Source of the DNA: Haematococcus lacustris
Taxonomy: Eukaryota > Chlorophyta > Chlorophyceae > Chlamydomonadales > Haematococcaceae
Assembly: GCA_030144725.1 (NCBI GenBank)
Contig: JASKMD010000026.1
Coordinates: 14,547,630 to 14,611,629 of the forward strand
Length of the DNA stretch: 64,000 nucleotides
Reading direction: 5' to 3'
The translations under genes were made by a program, and so were the position numbers. The notes below the pieces were generated by a model. The model was given only the letters and a program-made list of their open reading frames with translations, searched no databases and was not told the origin of the DNA. Below, one piece after another: positions 44,696 to 55,696 of the stretch (its first letter is position 1; the number at the start of each line of letters is the position of its first letter).

Positions 44696-44879
44696 TCTAC
44701 GATTGCCAGACGAAAGACGGGTAATTGAGACGAAAAGACATAGTAGACGACAAACGTCGTCATTTCGTCTGCAGACGACGTCTTCACACAAACAGTTAGT
44801 GCACACATTGGTCTTTTTAGGAAAGTAGTTTTTGCGGTGGTCGAAATGTCCTTGCGATTCCAAAGCAACCAGTCGCGTG

Positions 44880-45578
44880 TTAGAATTCTGAGTTTGGGAT
44901 GTTGGAGCCTTGGCTACAGTACTGTAGCTTGTGCCTTTTCACCACGTTGGTGTCGGAGTGGTAGCTGGGGATTGCTTTGAGGCGGGCACGGAGGTCGGGG
45001 TGCGCGGTCAGCACGGCAGCGACTGCTGCACTCGGCTGAGTGTTCTCGCCGTCTCCGGGCAGGCCGCGGCACAGCTGTCGGAACAGGTTCCTGCAGCCCA
45101 GGTCCGGGATGTCTGCCTGGGAGACTGGGATGTCGGTGTATGTGTATGTCAGTGGCTGGCCTTGCTCGTCAAGCTGGTCGGCTGCGTGAATGGTAAAGAA
45201 GCCGCGCACGAGGAGGCCCAATAGCAGGCTGCCATACACCCTCCGCTCGCTGCAGGCCTTCACTCGTGGCTTCACAGCGTTGGCCATGAAGACATCCCAA
45301 AGCTCTTGCGGCAAATGCTCGGTTCACACTTCACAAGCACTTGCATGTTCACACTTCCTAACGTGGAACGTATTATCCCTAACGCGGGCAGCGCAGGCCT
45401 CTCCTGAAGCCTTCCTATTGCGCTGTGCCTCGGTCAGTTCGGGTTGGGGTGCCTCGTCGCGGTCAAATATGTCGAAGTCGTGGTCCTCCGGCACTGCTCT
45501 AGGCCCACCCACACCGGTTCGACTCTTCTTCCTCGCCTTAAACAATAGCAACGCGAGGCAGCTACATACACTCACCAT
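44880..45578 (-). pseudogene. Transposon-type protein relic with one in-frame stop
   Basis: One frame runs from an ATG at 45578 to a stop at 44880, interrupted only by a TGA at 45324-45326. The N-terminal part has acidic FDIFDRDEAPQPELTEAQ and then a Cys/His segment (DNTFHVRKCEHASAC). After the stop come LPQELWDVFMANAVKPRVK, ACSERRVYGSLLLGLLVR and a longer conserved-looking region ending LKAIPSYHSDTNVVKRHK. The finger-like segment is related to the fragment at 42037-42178. I infer a decayed hAT-like transposase N-terminal half; no catalytic region is present. Confidence 0.45.
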
Positions 45579-45702
45579 TTTCTATGTTTACACATTTACA
45601 CACATGTCAACACATTTACATTTTATTTATCACCAGCCGAAGCGAGCGTAATTCAACGCCACGACGAACTATACAGCGGAAGCCAACGTCTTCACACGAA
45701 GC

Positions 45703-46205
45703 ATGTCACAGGCTGTGCAGAGAGCGTGGAATGGAATAACCTGGCTCCAGCGTGCACAATTCGTGGTGGGGATGGTGTGCGCGGTTGCTGCTGCCGTGCA
45801 GACGGTAGGTTGCACTTGCAAGGTTGCACTTTACTCCGGCTCACAGTTACTATTACCTGAAGCGACACACAGGTTGATGTGATGTACTTGAGGCCAGAGG
45901 AGTACAAAGAGCGGTGGGACGAGCGAGATGACATGCTGCGAGCCCGGCACCTTGAGCTGTTAATGCTGGGCAAAACTGATGGCTACTGGGACCAGCTCAG
46001 ATACGGCTTCCTGGAAAGAGCGACAGCCCCTGCACAGGATGCAGCCCCAACAGGCATCACTGCACGTGGCGCAGCTGATAAAAAGGCCCACCCATCACTC
46101 ATGGCGGTTGGAGAGAGTAAAGCAGTTGATCACAGCATGGCCATGCCAGCTCAGACTGCCAGCCTCCCAAACAAGCCGTACAGGTGGTCCTGGCCCTTGT
46201 GGTGA
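45703..46205 (+). CDS. Small single-pass membrane protein, two exons, unknown function
   Basis: Exon 1 (45703-45804) starts at an ATG and encodes MSQAVQRAWNGITWLQRAQF followed by a hydrophobic segment (VVGMVCAVAAAV). A 68-base intron (ACG|GTAGGT ... ACACAG|GTT) joins in phase 0 to exon 2 (45873-46205), which encodes a charged region (YLRPEEYKERWDERDDML), then GYWDQLRYGFLERA and a less conserved tail ending RWSWPLW. The total is 144 residues. One transmembrane helix near the N-terminus and a charged soluble tail suggest an organelle or endomembrane subunit, perhaps an accessory subunit of a larger complex. I cannot name the family. The clean intron, strong codon bias and absence of stops argue for a real gene. 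Confidence 0.7.
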
Positions 46206-46303
46206 CTCAGTGCCCAACCTTTCACACCATGCTGCATGTGGCCACACAGGCTGCTGTTCACAGCCTGGCATGCACAGGGTCTTGCCTGGGCAAGCTTAGC
46301 AGT

Positions 46304-46620
46304 GTGGCAGTGCCAGGCGTGGTGGTGGTTGAGGGCGGGCAAGGCGGGGCCCAGCGCCAGGGTGGATGACACGCGGCCCATCAGGCGGCCTAGGCTGCTG
46401 TGCATGCTGGGCACCTGGCAAGGCAGCCGCCAGCAGGGCAGGCAGCGCAGTCAGGGGGAGGCTTGGAAAGAGGCTGGACAGCCAGTGGCCAGGTGGCGTA
46501 GGCAGTGGCGTAGGCAGATGGCAGGAGCAGGGGCTGGGCATGTGGTTGGGTCGAGGCTTTGGCTGAGGCCAGGTGCAGGCTGGGGTGACGATTGATGGGC
46601 CAGGGCGAGAGCAGTGGGGT
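46304..46620 (-). pseudogene. Duplicated exon 3 and intron piece of the hydroxylysine-kinase-like gene
   Basis: About 90 percent identical to 53613-53944 with indels. The exon part reads SSLGRLMGRVSSTLALGPA then LPALNHHHAWHCHTAK, against LPALNRQHAWHCHTSL in the intact gene. No other kinase exons are present, so it is an orphan duplicate. Confidence 0.75.
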
Positions 46621-46712
46621 CTGAGCTGCAGCAGGGTATGGGCAGGGCCAGAGCGGCTTGGAAGGAGGTGTTGGCTGGGCGTGGTCGTGTGAGTATGGTG
46701 AGCAGCAGGGTT
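46565..46712. repeat. Dispersed repeat, copy of 38640-38782
   Basis: Overlaps the right end of the duplicated kinase intron segment and extends beyond it, sharing CAGGGCCAGAGCGGCTTGG with 38640-38782. Confidence 0.8.
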
Positions 46713-47519
46713 AGGACTGCAGCAGGGCGGCTGTATTGTGTATTGCTAGTGGCGGCCACTGACTTGGTATCCGCATGTGTACTTCTACATGACCCCTTCC
46801 CCACCCCTCACCCCTCCACTGCAACCTACCCTGTCCTCACAAGATGCCATGCCAACCCAACCACCGCCATTGCGGCTGCCACCAGGCCTCGACACCTCCA
46901 GCACACCCCAAGTCTAGTTTAAACAATTGCTGTTGGTCATCAACAAGTGGCAGGGCGTCACAGTCTGGGCGCACCTCCAGCCCCACCTGCTGCGCAGGAG
47001 CGAGACCCCCCAGTGTGCTTGTTGCAGTTTGATGATGATGTGGCTTACACCGCTTAAGCCGTCAGCCGTTAGGCTGCTAGGCCGCCCTCCCCCTCTAGGG
47101 GTTCGGGACTTTCTGTAACGCATTTCATAGCAAGGTGCACAAACAAAGGTACACATGGGCTCAACATGAAGTCATAAGTTTGCTGTGAGAACCCAACCAT
47201 GATTGAATGCTTGCATGCATACGTATGATTGGCTGTTGTCGATGGGTTGGTTTGCAAGGCTTGGGTGCCAGTGCGTGACGATCAGGCGGGAAAGTCATCA
47301 TTGAGCTCCATACGAAGGTGGAAGCGCACGTTGACCTCTACCTACGTGGAGGCGGATGGCTTCTGATGGCTAGGAAGCCATGAGAAAGCATGGATTACAG
47401 GAAGCAACCAGTGCACAACGGAAAACATTACTTAAACATATGCCCAATTGGTGCTTAACACACCACATGAAACACCATGGCAAACTAGAAGTCGCAGCAA
47501 AAGACACAGTTCTGATTTT

Positions 47520-47650
47520 GTAGCACCCCACTCGCTTCTAATGCGTAGCTGCATACCATAGACGTGAAGCCAGGCACTTCCTGTAAAATGGTCAACAAAG
47601 GTAGCGCAAACTCCTAAAATGCACAGCGCAAACAACTCATTGCATATACC
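47520..47650 (-). pseudogene. Possible Ty1/copia integrase fragment
   Basis: Within a minus-strand frame, CATFVDHFTGSAWLHVYGMQ followed by ATKSEL resembles the start of a copia-type integrase core (fvtfvDd.tgy.WvyplktKsE). Only about 40 residues are similar and no partner domains are visible. Confidence 0.3.
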
Positions 47651-47974
47651 ATGTAGGCCAATGTGCGCTTTGTTGATCAAGCCTTGCTGATGCGGCCATG
47701 ATGACGCACTCATACTGATGGTGATGTCATGTCAATGTTCATGTCTGCATGACTTGCTGTTCATAAGTTGCACGGCACGCATGCTGAGCTGCCCGCAAGT
47801 AGGTTTCCATTGTGTGGCTGCTATAGCCCTTCAACATTGACTCCCAATGTATTTGCGGACAAGGTTCACACACCTCATTGTTTCCTATCAGTCAGTTCAT
47901 GCAAAAAGCATAGGCAACACCCAACACTAGTGTGCATATTGTGCCTCCCACCTCCCATTTCTCCTTGTTCATTA

Positions 47975-48075
47975 AGCTGCTCCTGCTGCTCCTGCTGCTC
48001 CTGCTGCTCCTGCTGCTCCTCCTGCTGCTCCTGCTCCTGCTCTTGCTCTTGCTCCTGCTCTTGCTCCTACACTGC
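47975..48075 (-). repeat. CTCCTGCTG-type triplet microsatellite
   Basis: Imperfect alternation of CTC, CTG and CTT. The minus strand reads Gln-Glu runs in one frame and Arg-Ser runs in another. It may belong to the 3' part of the gene at 48136-48864. Confidence 0.75.
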
Positions 48076-48135
48076 TCCCGCTCCTGCATCCACCCCTCCC
48101 TGTTCCTTCGGCTGCCTTGGCTTCTGCTCCTGCTC

Positions 48136-48864
48136 TCACTCCTGCCTATGTGCTAGATCGATGAAAATGATGGAGCCTGGGTCACTGCTGCCCGGCACCC
48201 CAGTGCCTGATGACAAGGCCTCCGCCTGCCCCCTGCCTGCTGCCGCCACCTCTATGCTCTGGTCAGCCTCCCCATGCACATCCTCCATGAATAGGTCCAT
48301 GAGTTCGGTGGTGTTCTGCTGCATGTGCATCAGCACCACACCCTGCACAGCATGCCCCGCTTTGCCCACCTGGCTGCCTGCCTGGGTCATCGCCTGAGCT
48401 GGGCCGTGGTTGCCTGGGGTCCAACACTCGCTGTTGACCAGCAGCCAGTCCGACTCTGGGCAGACAGGGTGCGTCCTTAGGGTAGCAATGCAGGCTGACA
48501 CAGATACAGGCCCGGGCTGTGCTGTAGGTCTGGGGAGTTGTGTGCAAAGGTCAGACGCCGTAGGCAAAGGCTGATAGAAGGGTCCAGGCATGGGGGTCGC
48601 CCAAACACGGCGTGGGCCTAGGGGCCGATGGACCAGGGAGTGCAGCATGCTCAGCATCGCAGCAGCGTCCGCCGGTGTCCTTGCGTTGGGTCCTGCAGGC
48701 TGCACTAAAAATGCGTCGGTTGGCGCGAGCCCGGCTGGCTCTGAGGCACCGGGCAGCATGAAGACGTTCGGAGTCATGAAGGGATCCCGAGACCGCAGCA
48801 GGGGTACAGGATTGAAGTCTGGATTAGCAACGGCAACGAACGAGTCTGTCGGACATGCCTGCAT
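48136..48864 (-). CDS. Unrecognised protein-coding gene or first exon
   Basis: An ATG at 48864 opens 242 codons with good codon bias: MQACPTDSFVAVANPDFNPV, then LLRSRDPFMTPNVFMLPGAS, and an acidic C-terminal part (TTELMDLFMEDVHGEADQSI, DPGSIIFIDLAH). The frame ends at 48136 next to GGCAGGA|GTGAGAGC, a possible donor, after which an EQ-rich repeat (47975-48075) could be a further exon. The sequence contains no domain I recognise. Confidence 0.5.
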   Translation of the reverse strand: MQACPTDSFVAVANPDFNPVPLLRSRDPFMTPNVFMLPGASEPAGLAPTDAFLVQPAGPNARTPADAAAMLSMLHSLVHRPLGPRRVWATPMPGPFYQPLPTASDLCTQLPRPTAQPGPVSVSACIATLRTHPVCPESDWLLVNSECWTPGNHGPAQAMTQAGSQVGKAGHAVQGVVLMHMQQNTTELMDLFMEDVHGEADQSIEVAAAGRGQAEALSSGTGVPGSSDPGSIIFIDLAHRQE

Positions 48865-49915
48865 TGATGGGCATGTGATGCTGCGGTAGTAAGCTGCACA
48901 GCACGCGACTCATTCACGACACTCACAGCGTGGCAAAAGCTGCCGCACGGCGCGGCAAAGTTCAGCCGGAACTTCGCAGGATGCGAGTCATGTCGAGAGA
49001 TAAGTGCCTGCGGGCTGGCGCGCAGCCATCGATGCCGCGCAGCACCAACAGGCAGGATTGATCTATACCACCATGACATATAGCTACCTATTCATGCGTC
49101 ATTCTTATCCGTACTGCCGCTACTGCCGCGCAAGATCTGGCGTTTCGCCCTCATCCACGTCCATGGTGCTGTTGTTTATATGTGGCTGCCAATGACTAAG
49201 TTTGAGCACCCACGAATGCGAGCGTAAAGTCCATGAAGAAATCAGATCGTATTGACACGGTGATTCTGGAGACCAGCTGTGTCTTGTAAGGAGTTTTGAG
49301 ACTGGGGGTCAACGTAGAGCCGGAAGACAGGAGACAAGGTTGGCTCAAGTTAAGCTGTGAACCCTTCACAATCACAACACATACTGCAACCCTTCACAAT
49401 ACGCTGCATTTCATTATTAGATAAATTCCAAGCATGCGTTTACCAACCGTTGATCAAAGGCAAGGGCACAGCCAGCTGGTTGCACCAGAGTTAGCAGGCG
49501 CTGCATGAGTTGCATGCTTCCCGCGCACATACGCCCACACACCCTTTGCACTTGCGACACCATCTGGTATATGTTCCTGTGTGGCAGTTTCATTTTGCCA
49601 GGGCTAGGGTTAAGGTCAGGGCCAGGGCCAAGCCCAGGGCCAGGTTAAAGGTCCAGGACAGCCGGTGTGCATCGAGGGAGGAGCTCCCGCCTGGGGTGCG
49701 GCCAGCTCCCTCTGCCTAACCTGGAACCCTGCTCTGAGTCAGTAGCTGGCTTGGGCCATGCTGTCCGCACTGATATTTGCCTAGCGCTGCATTGAGGTAA
49801 TAACCTAAGCTGGCAAGTTGATGACCCCCACCCCTCACCCTACACACCGTGTACTGCACATTTTGTACTGATGCCTGCTGGTGTGTGGGGGCGCCTGCTG
49901 CTCCGCCTTGACGCC
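48865..49915. other. Intergenic, nothing supported
   Basis: Between the unrecognised gene and the kinase 3' end. Degenerate GGGCCAGGGCCAAGCCCAGG-type repeats at 49600-49660. The kinase 3' untranslated region should lie near 49700-49915. Confidence 0.45.
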
Positions 49916-52900
49916 TCATGCCCCTGATGTAGTCCTGGCCGGATCCCACTGGCTGATGTGAGGAGCAGCGTGCAGCAGCTCCAGCAGCCGCCACCCGGGC
50001 TGTTGCGTCAGCAGGAGGTACTGCGCGTTGCTAGGGGTGCGCTGCGCAGCCACCCGGCCATGGCTCAGGCTGAGGCACAGCCGTGCACGCAGCAGCAGGG
50101 GCAGGCTGTGCAGCTCCAGGGGCGTCAGGGGCACCAGCTCCTGGAAGCCTGCCTGCATGCAGCTCACAGCAACAACCGCACTCTTACACACACACACTTT
50201 GCATGGCTGCTGGCTCAAGCCGGCTCAGGGGCAAAGCAGACCACCATCGCCACCGCCACCGCCACCCATCTGCCATACAATGGTAGGTCACCTGGCCATG
50301 GTAGGTCACCTGGTCTCAGCACTCAATGCCCATGTGGGACCACCCTCCCCACCCTGACCCCGACCCTGACCCTGTCCCTGATCCCGACCCTGCCCCTGAT
50401 ACTCCTGCCTCATTCTACCCATCATCACACGGGTCAGTGTGACCGTGCTGTGTGAGACGGGAGAGGGTCACACTCAGCCCAGGTGCCACGGCCTGATGGC
50501 AGCAGCTGCAGGCCCAGACCCAGGCCCTGCCTGCAGCGCACCCTTGTGACAGCCAGCCAGCCACCCACCAGCACTCGCCAGCCTGCCGCAAACACAGCCT
50601 CCATGCTTGGTGGTGCCTGACCCAACCCCTGCGCCACATTATCAGCAGCTGCTCAGCAGCTTCCTGCCGCCACGCCATGGCAAGATGGTACAGAACCTCA
50701 GTTCTAGAGGTTCGAGAATCCAGGCAGGCAGGGCTCAGGGGCACAGCATGTGCATCAATGGCATGGCCCACATTTCAATTTCAGCCGACATCTGGCTTTG
50801 TAGGACAGGCTGTGGGACAGGCTGTCTTTGCTAGGAGCGAGTGCATGCGCTCGTGCTGATGGAGCATCGCCATGTTGGTGAAAAGCCATGAAAAGCCATG
50901 CACAATGATGGTGATGGTGATGGTGATGATGGCGTCCCACTGGCAGCGTGTCTGACCGATTGAACGGTTTTATGTGATGTGTGTTGCAGCGTGCAGCAGG
51001 CTAGCAGTTGAGTGCTCTCCCTCTGACAAGGGCTGGGCTGCCCACAGGGTCAGTGAGGTGGTGACAGTGGATGAGAACATCCACGCCGCGTTCCCGCACG
51101 CCTGGCACTCCAATTACCATCGCCGGGATTCTAAGGGTGTGATTCCCAATGGAGCAAGGCGAGGCGAGACGGGGCTCTATGTGGCTCGGTTGTGTTGCGG
51201 TTAGAGGTACCTGGAGACCTCGCCATCTCGCCTCGCCTCGCCTCGTCGCCTCGCCTCACCATTAGAATCGCGCCCTAAACCTCACCCCAACCCTAACCCT
51301 AACCCCCAACCCAACCCTAACCCCATGACCACAGGCTACGCCGCATGCCGAGCAGCCCCCCGCAGCCCCCTGCAGCCACCAGGGCTGCTCCCCCGCATGG
51401 CTGGCTGGCCCTATGGGCCGGCCCACCTGCTGGTCCGAGGGAGGGGAGAGAAGGGAGGGAGGGGTGCGGTCTGGCGGTGGCACCAGCTGCAGCATGGCGT
51501 ACAGCATGGCGATGGCCACCTCAGACACCCGCCAGCTATAGCAGCAATCGCCAAAGTCGATGAGGCCAGCCGCCTGGGGGGCAGCAGGGCCGCATGACCC
51601 TGGCAGGCTGCAAGGCTCTGACCTGGCCCTGCCTCCCTCCTGCCTTCCCCTCCCCCCCCACACACACCCTCCTCCCCCTTCCATGCCTGCCCACCCCTTC
51701 CCTCCCCCCGCCCCTCCTTCCCGCCCCCTCTCACCTCCATGCCTGCCCCCCCTCCCCATCCCCCTCCCCCTACCTCCCCCTCTCACCTTCCTGCCATCCT
51801 CACTCATCACAATGTTGTTTTCATTTGCATCAGAGTGGCACAGCTGGCAGGGCAGCTGCTGCAGCTGCGGCCCCGCTGCCTCCTGGTCATGCATCCAGTC
51901 CAGCAGCAGCTGCCTGGAGCCAGCACAGCACAGGGCAGAGCAGAGCACCGAGGTCACAGCGTCACCACCCTCACCCCTGGACCCACATGGAGCCGGCAGG
52001 GGAAACCAGGGTGGGTGTCTGCCATGCATTGCTGGCCCCAGCCCAGCCCAGGGCGTCAGCTCTACGCTTCAGCATGGGTGAAAAGACAGAATGATTGAAA
52101 GACTACGCCCTTGCCGCCGGGGCTGCATTGCGGGAGGAGAGTAGCCTCAGGGCATGCCCTTGCTACCAGGTGCTGCCAGTGGTGGCATGCTTGTCACTCA
52201 TAACCCCAGCTCATGCTCACAACCCCAGCTTATGGCCCAGCCCTGGCTGCCTCCTGTGTTGGTTTCCCCGGTCAGCAGCAGCCTGGAGTGTGGCGTGTGG
52301 CAGTGAGGAGCACAGACGCTGCCCAGCGCCAGGTGAACAAGGCCCTAGCCCTGGGCCCCAGCCCCAGCCCTGGGCCCCAGCCCCAGCCCTGGGCCCCAGC
52401 CCCAGCCCAGCCCCAGCCCTGGGCCCCAGCCCTGCTGGACGTGGTCTGCAGGGGAGACAGGCGTCATGCTGGGCGCTCCAGCCCCAATGAACAACAGCCC
52501 CAACCCATGACCCAGGAGCCCCTCACTGCCTCCAGGTGGCCACCAGCCAACCAGGAGCGGCCTGGACGCTGTCTCATGTGGGCACAGCTCAGGCAGCCAC
52601 CTCCCTCAGCCGCCAGGGCACTCTAGCCCCTGGCTTGCATGGGGCATGCTTGCGTAGCTGTGCATGCAGCCATGCGTTTGCTGGCCCCAGCCCATGCATC
52701 ATGCGCCAGGTTGTGTGCGGCTGCACCAGGGCATGCAGGCAGTCAATGGCACAGCCCACACTGGCTGGGTGAGGGGCACACATGGGGTCGGGAGGCAATG
52801 CCGCTGCCATGCAGGTGAAGGACCACCTGTGGCACGCCCCCTGCCCCTCCTGAACAAGAAGAACAAGGACAACAAGCGTCACACATCAAGCACGGAGGGC

Positions 52901-55219
52901 TGCGGTGGATGACGAAGGCACATGGACGGCAATGCCGGAGACGGAGGGTAGTGAGAGAAGCTCTGCAGTGTGAGAGAGGATCTGGCTGGATTTCTACGTG
53001 GCTGGCTTTGACATTTGAACACCTCATCGCATTGATGGTGGTGGATGATGAAGGCACAGGGCCTGCCCTGCAGGCGCTCTCCCGCCGCCCACCAGGCAGC
53101 GGCTGCTGGCCTGAGTGCAGCCTGGGCACCAGTCTGTAGCAGCCGCCCAGGCTGCCAGGCGGGAGGCGGATGGATGTGGTGACGTGTCGCCCCAATGCTC
53201 TTCCCATACACTGCCAGGGCATGAGGCTACCCTGGACGCTGTGGGGGACCTGGCTGGACAGGCATGGCCTTTGAACCAACACCTGGTCCAACCACCAACT
53301 AGATGGCTATATCAATTACATGGAGCATGTTCTCAGTTCTCAGTGCAGTTGATGCTGGTCCCCTGTGCTGCTAGTGCCTGTGTCCGGCCAAGGCTAGGCT
53401 CCAGCTCATCTGGTCATGTTCTCAACCAGCTCCTCTACAGTCGAGTTGATGCTGGTCCTCACCCAGGTCACGGCCCAGCCCAGGCTGCTGCCCCACCCTC
53501 AGCTGACCCTCAGCTGACCCTCCTACACGCAGCATGGACAACCACTGCCTCACTCACGCCTGGCCTGGGCTAAGTCCTTGGACCTGCGGCATCAGGCGCT
53601 GCACGGTGGGCAGTGACGTGTGGCAGTGCCAGGCGTGCTGGCGGTTGAGGGCGGGCAGGGCGGGGCCCAGCGCCAGGGTGGATGACACGCGGCCCATCAG
53701 GCGGCCTAGGCTGCTGTGCACGCTGGGCACCTGGCCAGTCAGGCAGCAGCAGGGCAGTCAGCGCAGTCAGGGGGAGGCTTGGATAGAGGCTGGACAGCCA
53801 GCGGCCAGGTGGCACAGGCAGTGGCGTAGGCAGACGGCAGGAGTCAGTAGCAGGGGCTGGGCATGTGGTTGAGTCGAGGCTTTGGTATGGGCAAGGTACA
53901 GGCTGGGTGACGATTGATGGGTCAGGGCGAGAGCAGTGGGGTCTGGGCAGGGAGGCTGGGGGGCAGTGCAGGCAGCAGGCCCTGGGACTCCCACCTGGGG
54001 CACCTGGGCCATCAGCTTGCCTGGCAGCCATCGCAGGCAGCGCACCGCATGCACCGTCCTGCTCATGCAAGCACCTGGACCTTCCTGTCTCCCCCTGCTG
54101 CTGCTGCTGCTGCTGCTGCTGGCTGCAGGCAGGTCAGGTGGTGGTGGTGGTGGTGGTGGTGGTGCTTCTGCTTCTGCTGTAGCAGGCTGGGTCACGGAGG
54201 CGTGAGGTGTGTCGTGTGCATGCAAGCAAGGAAGCTGCACCAGGGCGATGTGCTGGCCGAAGGATGTCACACGCCTGCCACCACTTGACTTGGCCACGCT
54301 GGCTGCCAGCTGCTTGTCCCCACCCGCTGGCCCTTGCAGGCAGGGTGCAGGGGTTGGGGCTGCGTGCTCTGGGTGGGGGGCAGCAGCCAGGGGCAGGGGT
54401 AGGCTGCACTGGATGCCATGGGCTGCTAGGTGGAGCATGACGCTGTGTTGGGCCTGCATGCAAACACAGGTGGCCAGCGCTGCCCAATCCTGCTAGGGGG
54501 CTAGGGGGGAGGGCGTGAGATGAGGGGAGAAGGAGGCCAGGGGGCAGGGAGGCAGGGATTAGGGGGGCCCGTGGCATGTTGAGCATGTACACCTTCAGGC
54601 TTGCCATCACCATCTTAAGCAGAGTGAGAGAGGCAGGAGGTAGAATGGCCTCCACTGACGCTTTTTGGGACAAGAAATTGGAGGGGTGGAGGGTGAAGGG
54701 TGGATGTCAGTTGCTGTAAACCTGCCTTTACCTTGAAGCTAGCCTGATGGTGGCGGCCATCAGATCCCTATGTAAGCCATGCATCATGCAGTGTGCGGTA
54801 GCTGCACAACAGGCTGGTTGCCCACCTCAAGGGTAGCCACATGCGCTGTGTCGCGTGCATTGTGGACTTTCAACACGTACTCATTGCATTTGGGCCTGCA
54901 GCCAGAGACGTGCTACAGCCTCAATGCACTGCCAGCAACGTCGCCGCTTGTGGGCTGCTGGTAACAGGGGGCTGGTGTTCAGAGGTCGGTCGAGTGGCGA
55001 GTTTGCAGCTGTCGCACTACGCACTCTTACGCATCACCGTTCGGGTGAAGAGGCGCAAACGTAGTAGTTCACATCATCGTAGGAGTCCAGCTGTCGCACC
55101 GATGCGGAGTCCGGCTCTATGCCAAACAATTCTTGAACGAGGTAACACGCTTCTTCTGCAGCAACATGAGGGCGATGCCAACCAATGTCTGCCTCAGCGT
55201 CGTTCGTCAAGGTCGCCAT
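49916..55219 (-). CDS. Hydroxylysine kinase-like (AGPHD1/HYKK, aminoglycoside phosphotransferase fold) protein
   Basis: Exons from high coordinate: 55219-about 55042 (MATLTNDAEADIGWHRPHVA; SYDDVNYYV nucleotide-binding strand), a short exon ending QASFK near 54732, a 21-nt exon about 54623-54603, 54489-53995 (QAQHSVMLHLAAHGI; VRCLRWLPGKLMAQVP), 53730-53558 (SSLGRLMGRVSSTLA; RQHAWH), 51913-51787 (catalytic loop CHSDANENNIVM), 51573-51484 (metal-binding AGLIDFGDCCYSW), 50628-50569 and 50152-49916 (QELVPLTPLELHSLPLLLRA; stop). From 54489 down, all phases agree. HSDANENN fits the HxDxxxxN loop and IDFGD the DFG-like loop. The family phosphorylates 5-hydroxylysine and related amino compounds, or is fused to class III aminotransferases in other organisms; here it ends after the kinase. 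Length about 470 residues exceeds human HYKK, partly because of a (Pro)9-(Ser)8 insert. The phase of the first junction is unresolved. Confidence 0.85.
51138..51275. repeat. Imperfect inverted repeat in the kinase gene
   Basis: Left arm GTGATTCCCAATGGAGCAAG plus GCGAGGCGA (51138-51166) and right arm, inverse, GCGATTCTAATGGTGAGGCG (to 51275) enclose a GCCTCG-rich stretch. It lies in the intron between kinase exons 51573-51484 and 50628-50569. It could be a small foldback element. Confidence 0.5.
51276..51328 (+). repeat. Degenerate CCCTAA-type (telomere-like) tract
   Basis: CCCTAAACCTCACCCCAACC continues into CCCTAACCCTAACCC and further CCAACCCTAACCCC units. About six near-units of CCCTAA. 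It lies in a kinase intron, adjacent to the inverted repeat at 51138-51275. Confidence 0.6.
52342..52437 (+). repeat. Tandem CCAGCCCCAGCCCTGGGC repeat
   Basis: About five copies of an 18-base unit with deletions, inside the large kinase intron (53557-51914). The Pro-rich plus-strand frames through it are shadows. Confidence 0.8.
54090..54163 (-). repeat. Coding triplet repeats in the kinase, (CTG)n and (GGT)n
   Basis: On the minus strand these encode a run of eight Ser and a run of nine Pro inside exon 54489-53995. This makes an insert that is absent from the usual kinase fold and probably forms a surface loop. Confidence 0.7.
54862..54891 (+). repeat. Direct repeat of about 30 bp, copy at 55697-55727
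   Basis: ATTGTGGACTTTCAACACGT plus ACTCATTGCAT is identical at both places, 836 bases apart. The two copies flank the first kinase exon, one in its first intron and one upstream. Confidence 0.85.
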
Positions 55220-55696
55220 GTACTAGTCTTTCACGGGAAAGACGGTCTATTGCTTCCTGTAGCCCCCATGGGCAAACTGTCGACCCTGGCAGCAGCGGTT
55301 GTGTTGCCAGGGGCACGTCCCACGGACATCTTATCAGCAAAGGGGGAGAGGGGGAGGGGGCGAGCGGGAGGGGGCAAGTTGGTGCGGCTGAAGGAGACCC
55401 ATTTCATTGGTTTCACAGGACAATCTTTGCTACATTACTCCCCCCTTCACACATCTTTGGACAGGGTTCATGTTACACAAATGCGCCACAGCGTTGCTAG
55501 CAACCAACAGGTAGTCACGAAACTCACCCACCCACACTGGCAGGCGAAAGCCATATGATGATGATGACCCACCCACCCACGCATCAATGGAAACAACGCG
55601 AATTTAACTACTCCATCACGCTGCATAGAGGAAGCAACCCAGTTTTGGCACCCTCAACAAAGCAATCAGCACCCATTGGCATCACCCGCACGTCAA

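Larger units (their letters stand above)
46713..48135. other. No intact gene; repeat fragments and microsatellite
   Basis: Holds the inverse copy (47088-47150) of the repeat at 463-523, a possible Ty1/copia relic (47520-47650), and CTCCTG/CTGCTC triplet repeats at 47975-48075. Otherwise nothing supported. Confidence 0.5.

Noticed and set aside
50974..51204. Plus-strand frame with VTVDENIHAAFPHAWHSNYH
   Set aside because: Looks somewhat protein-like but lies in a kinase intron, runs into the inverted repeat at 51138 and has no partner exon.
55133..55558. Plus-strand frame of 141 codons beginning MNEVTRFFCS
   Set aside because: Overlaps in antisense the first kinase exon, which carries the family motif SYDDVNYYV.
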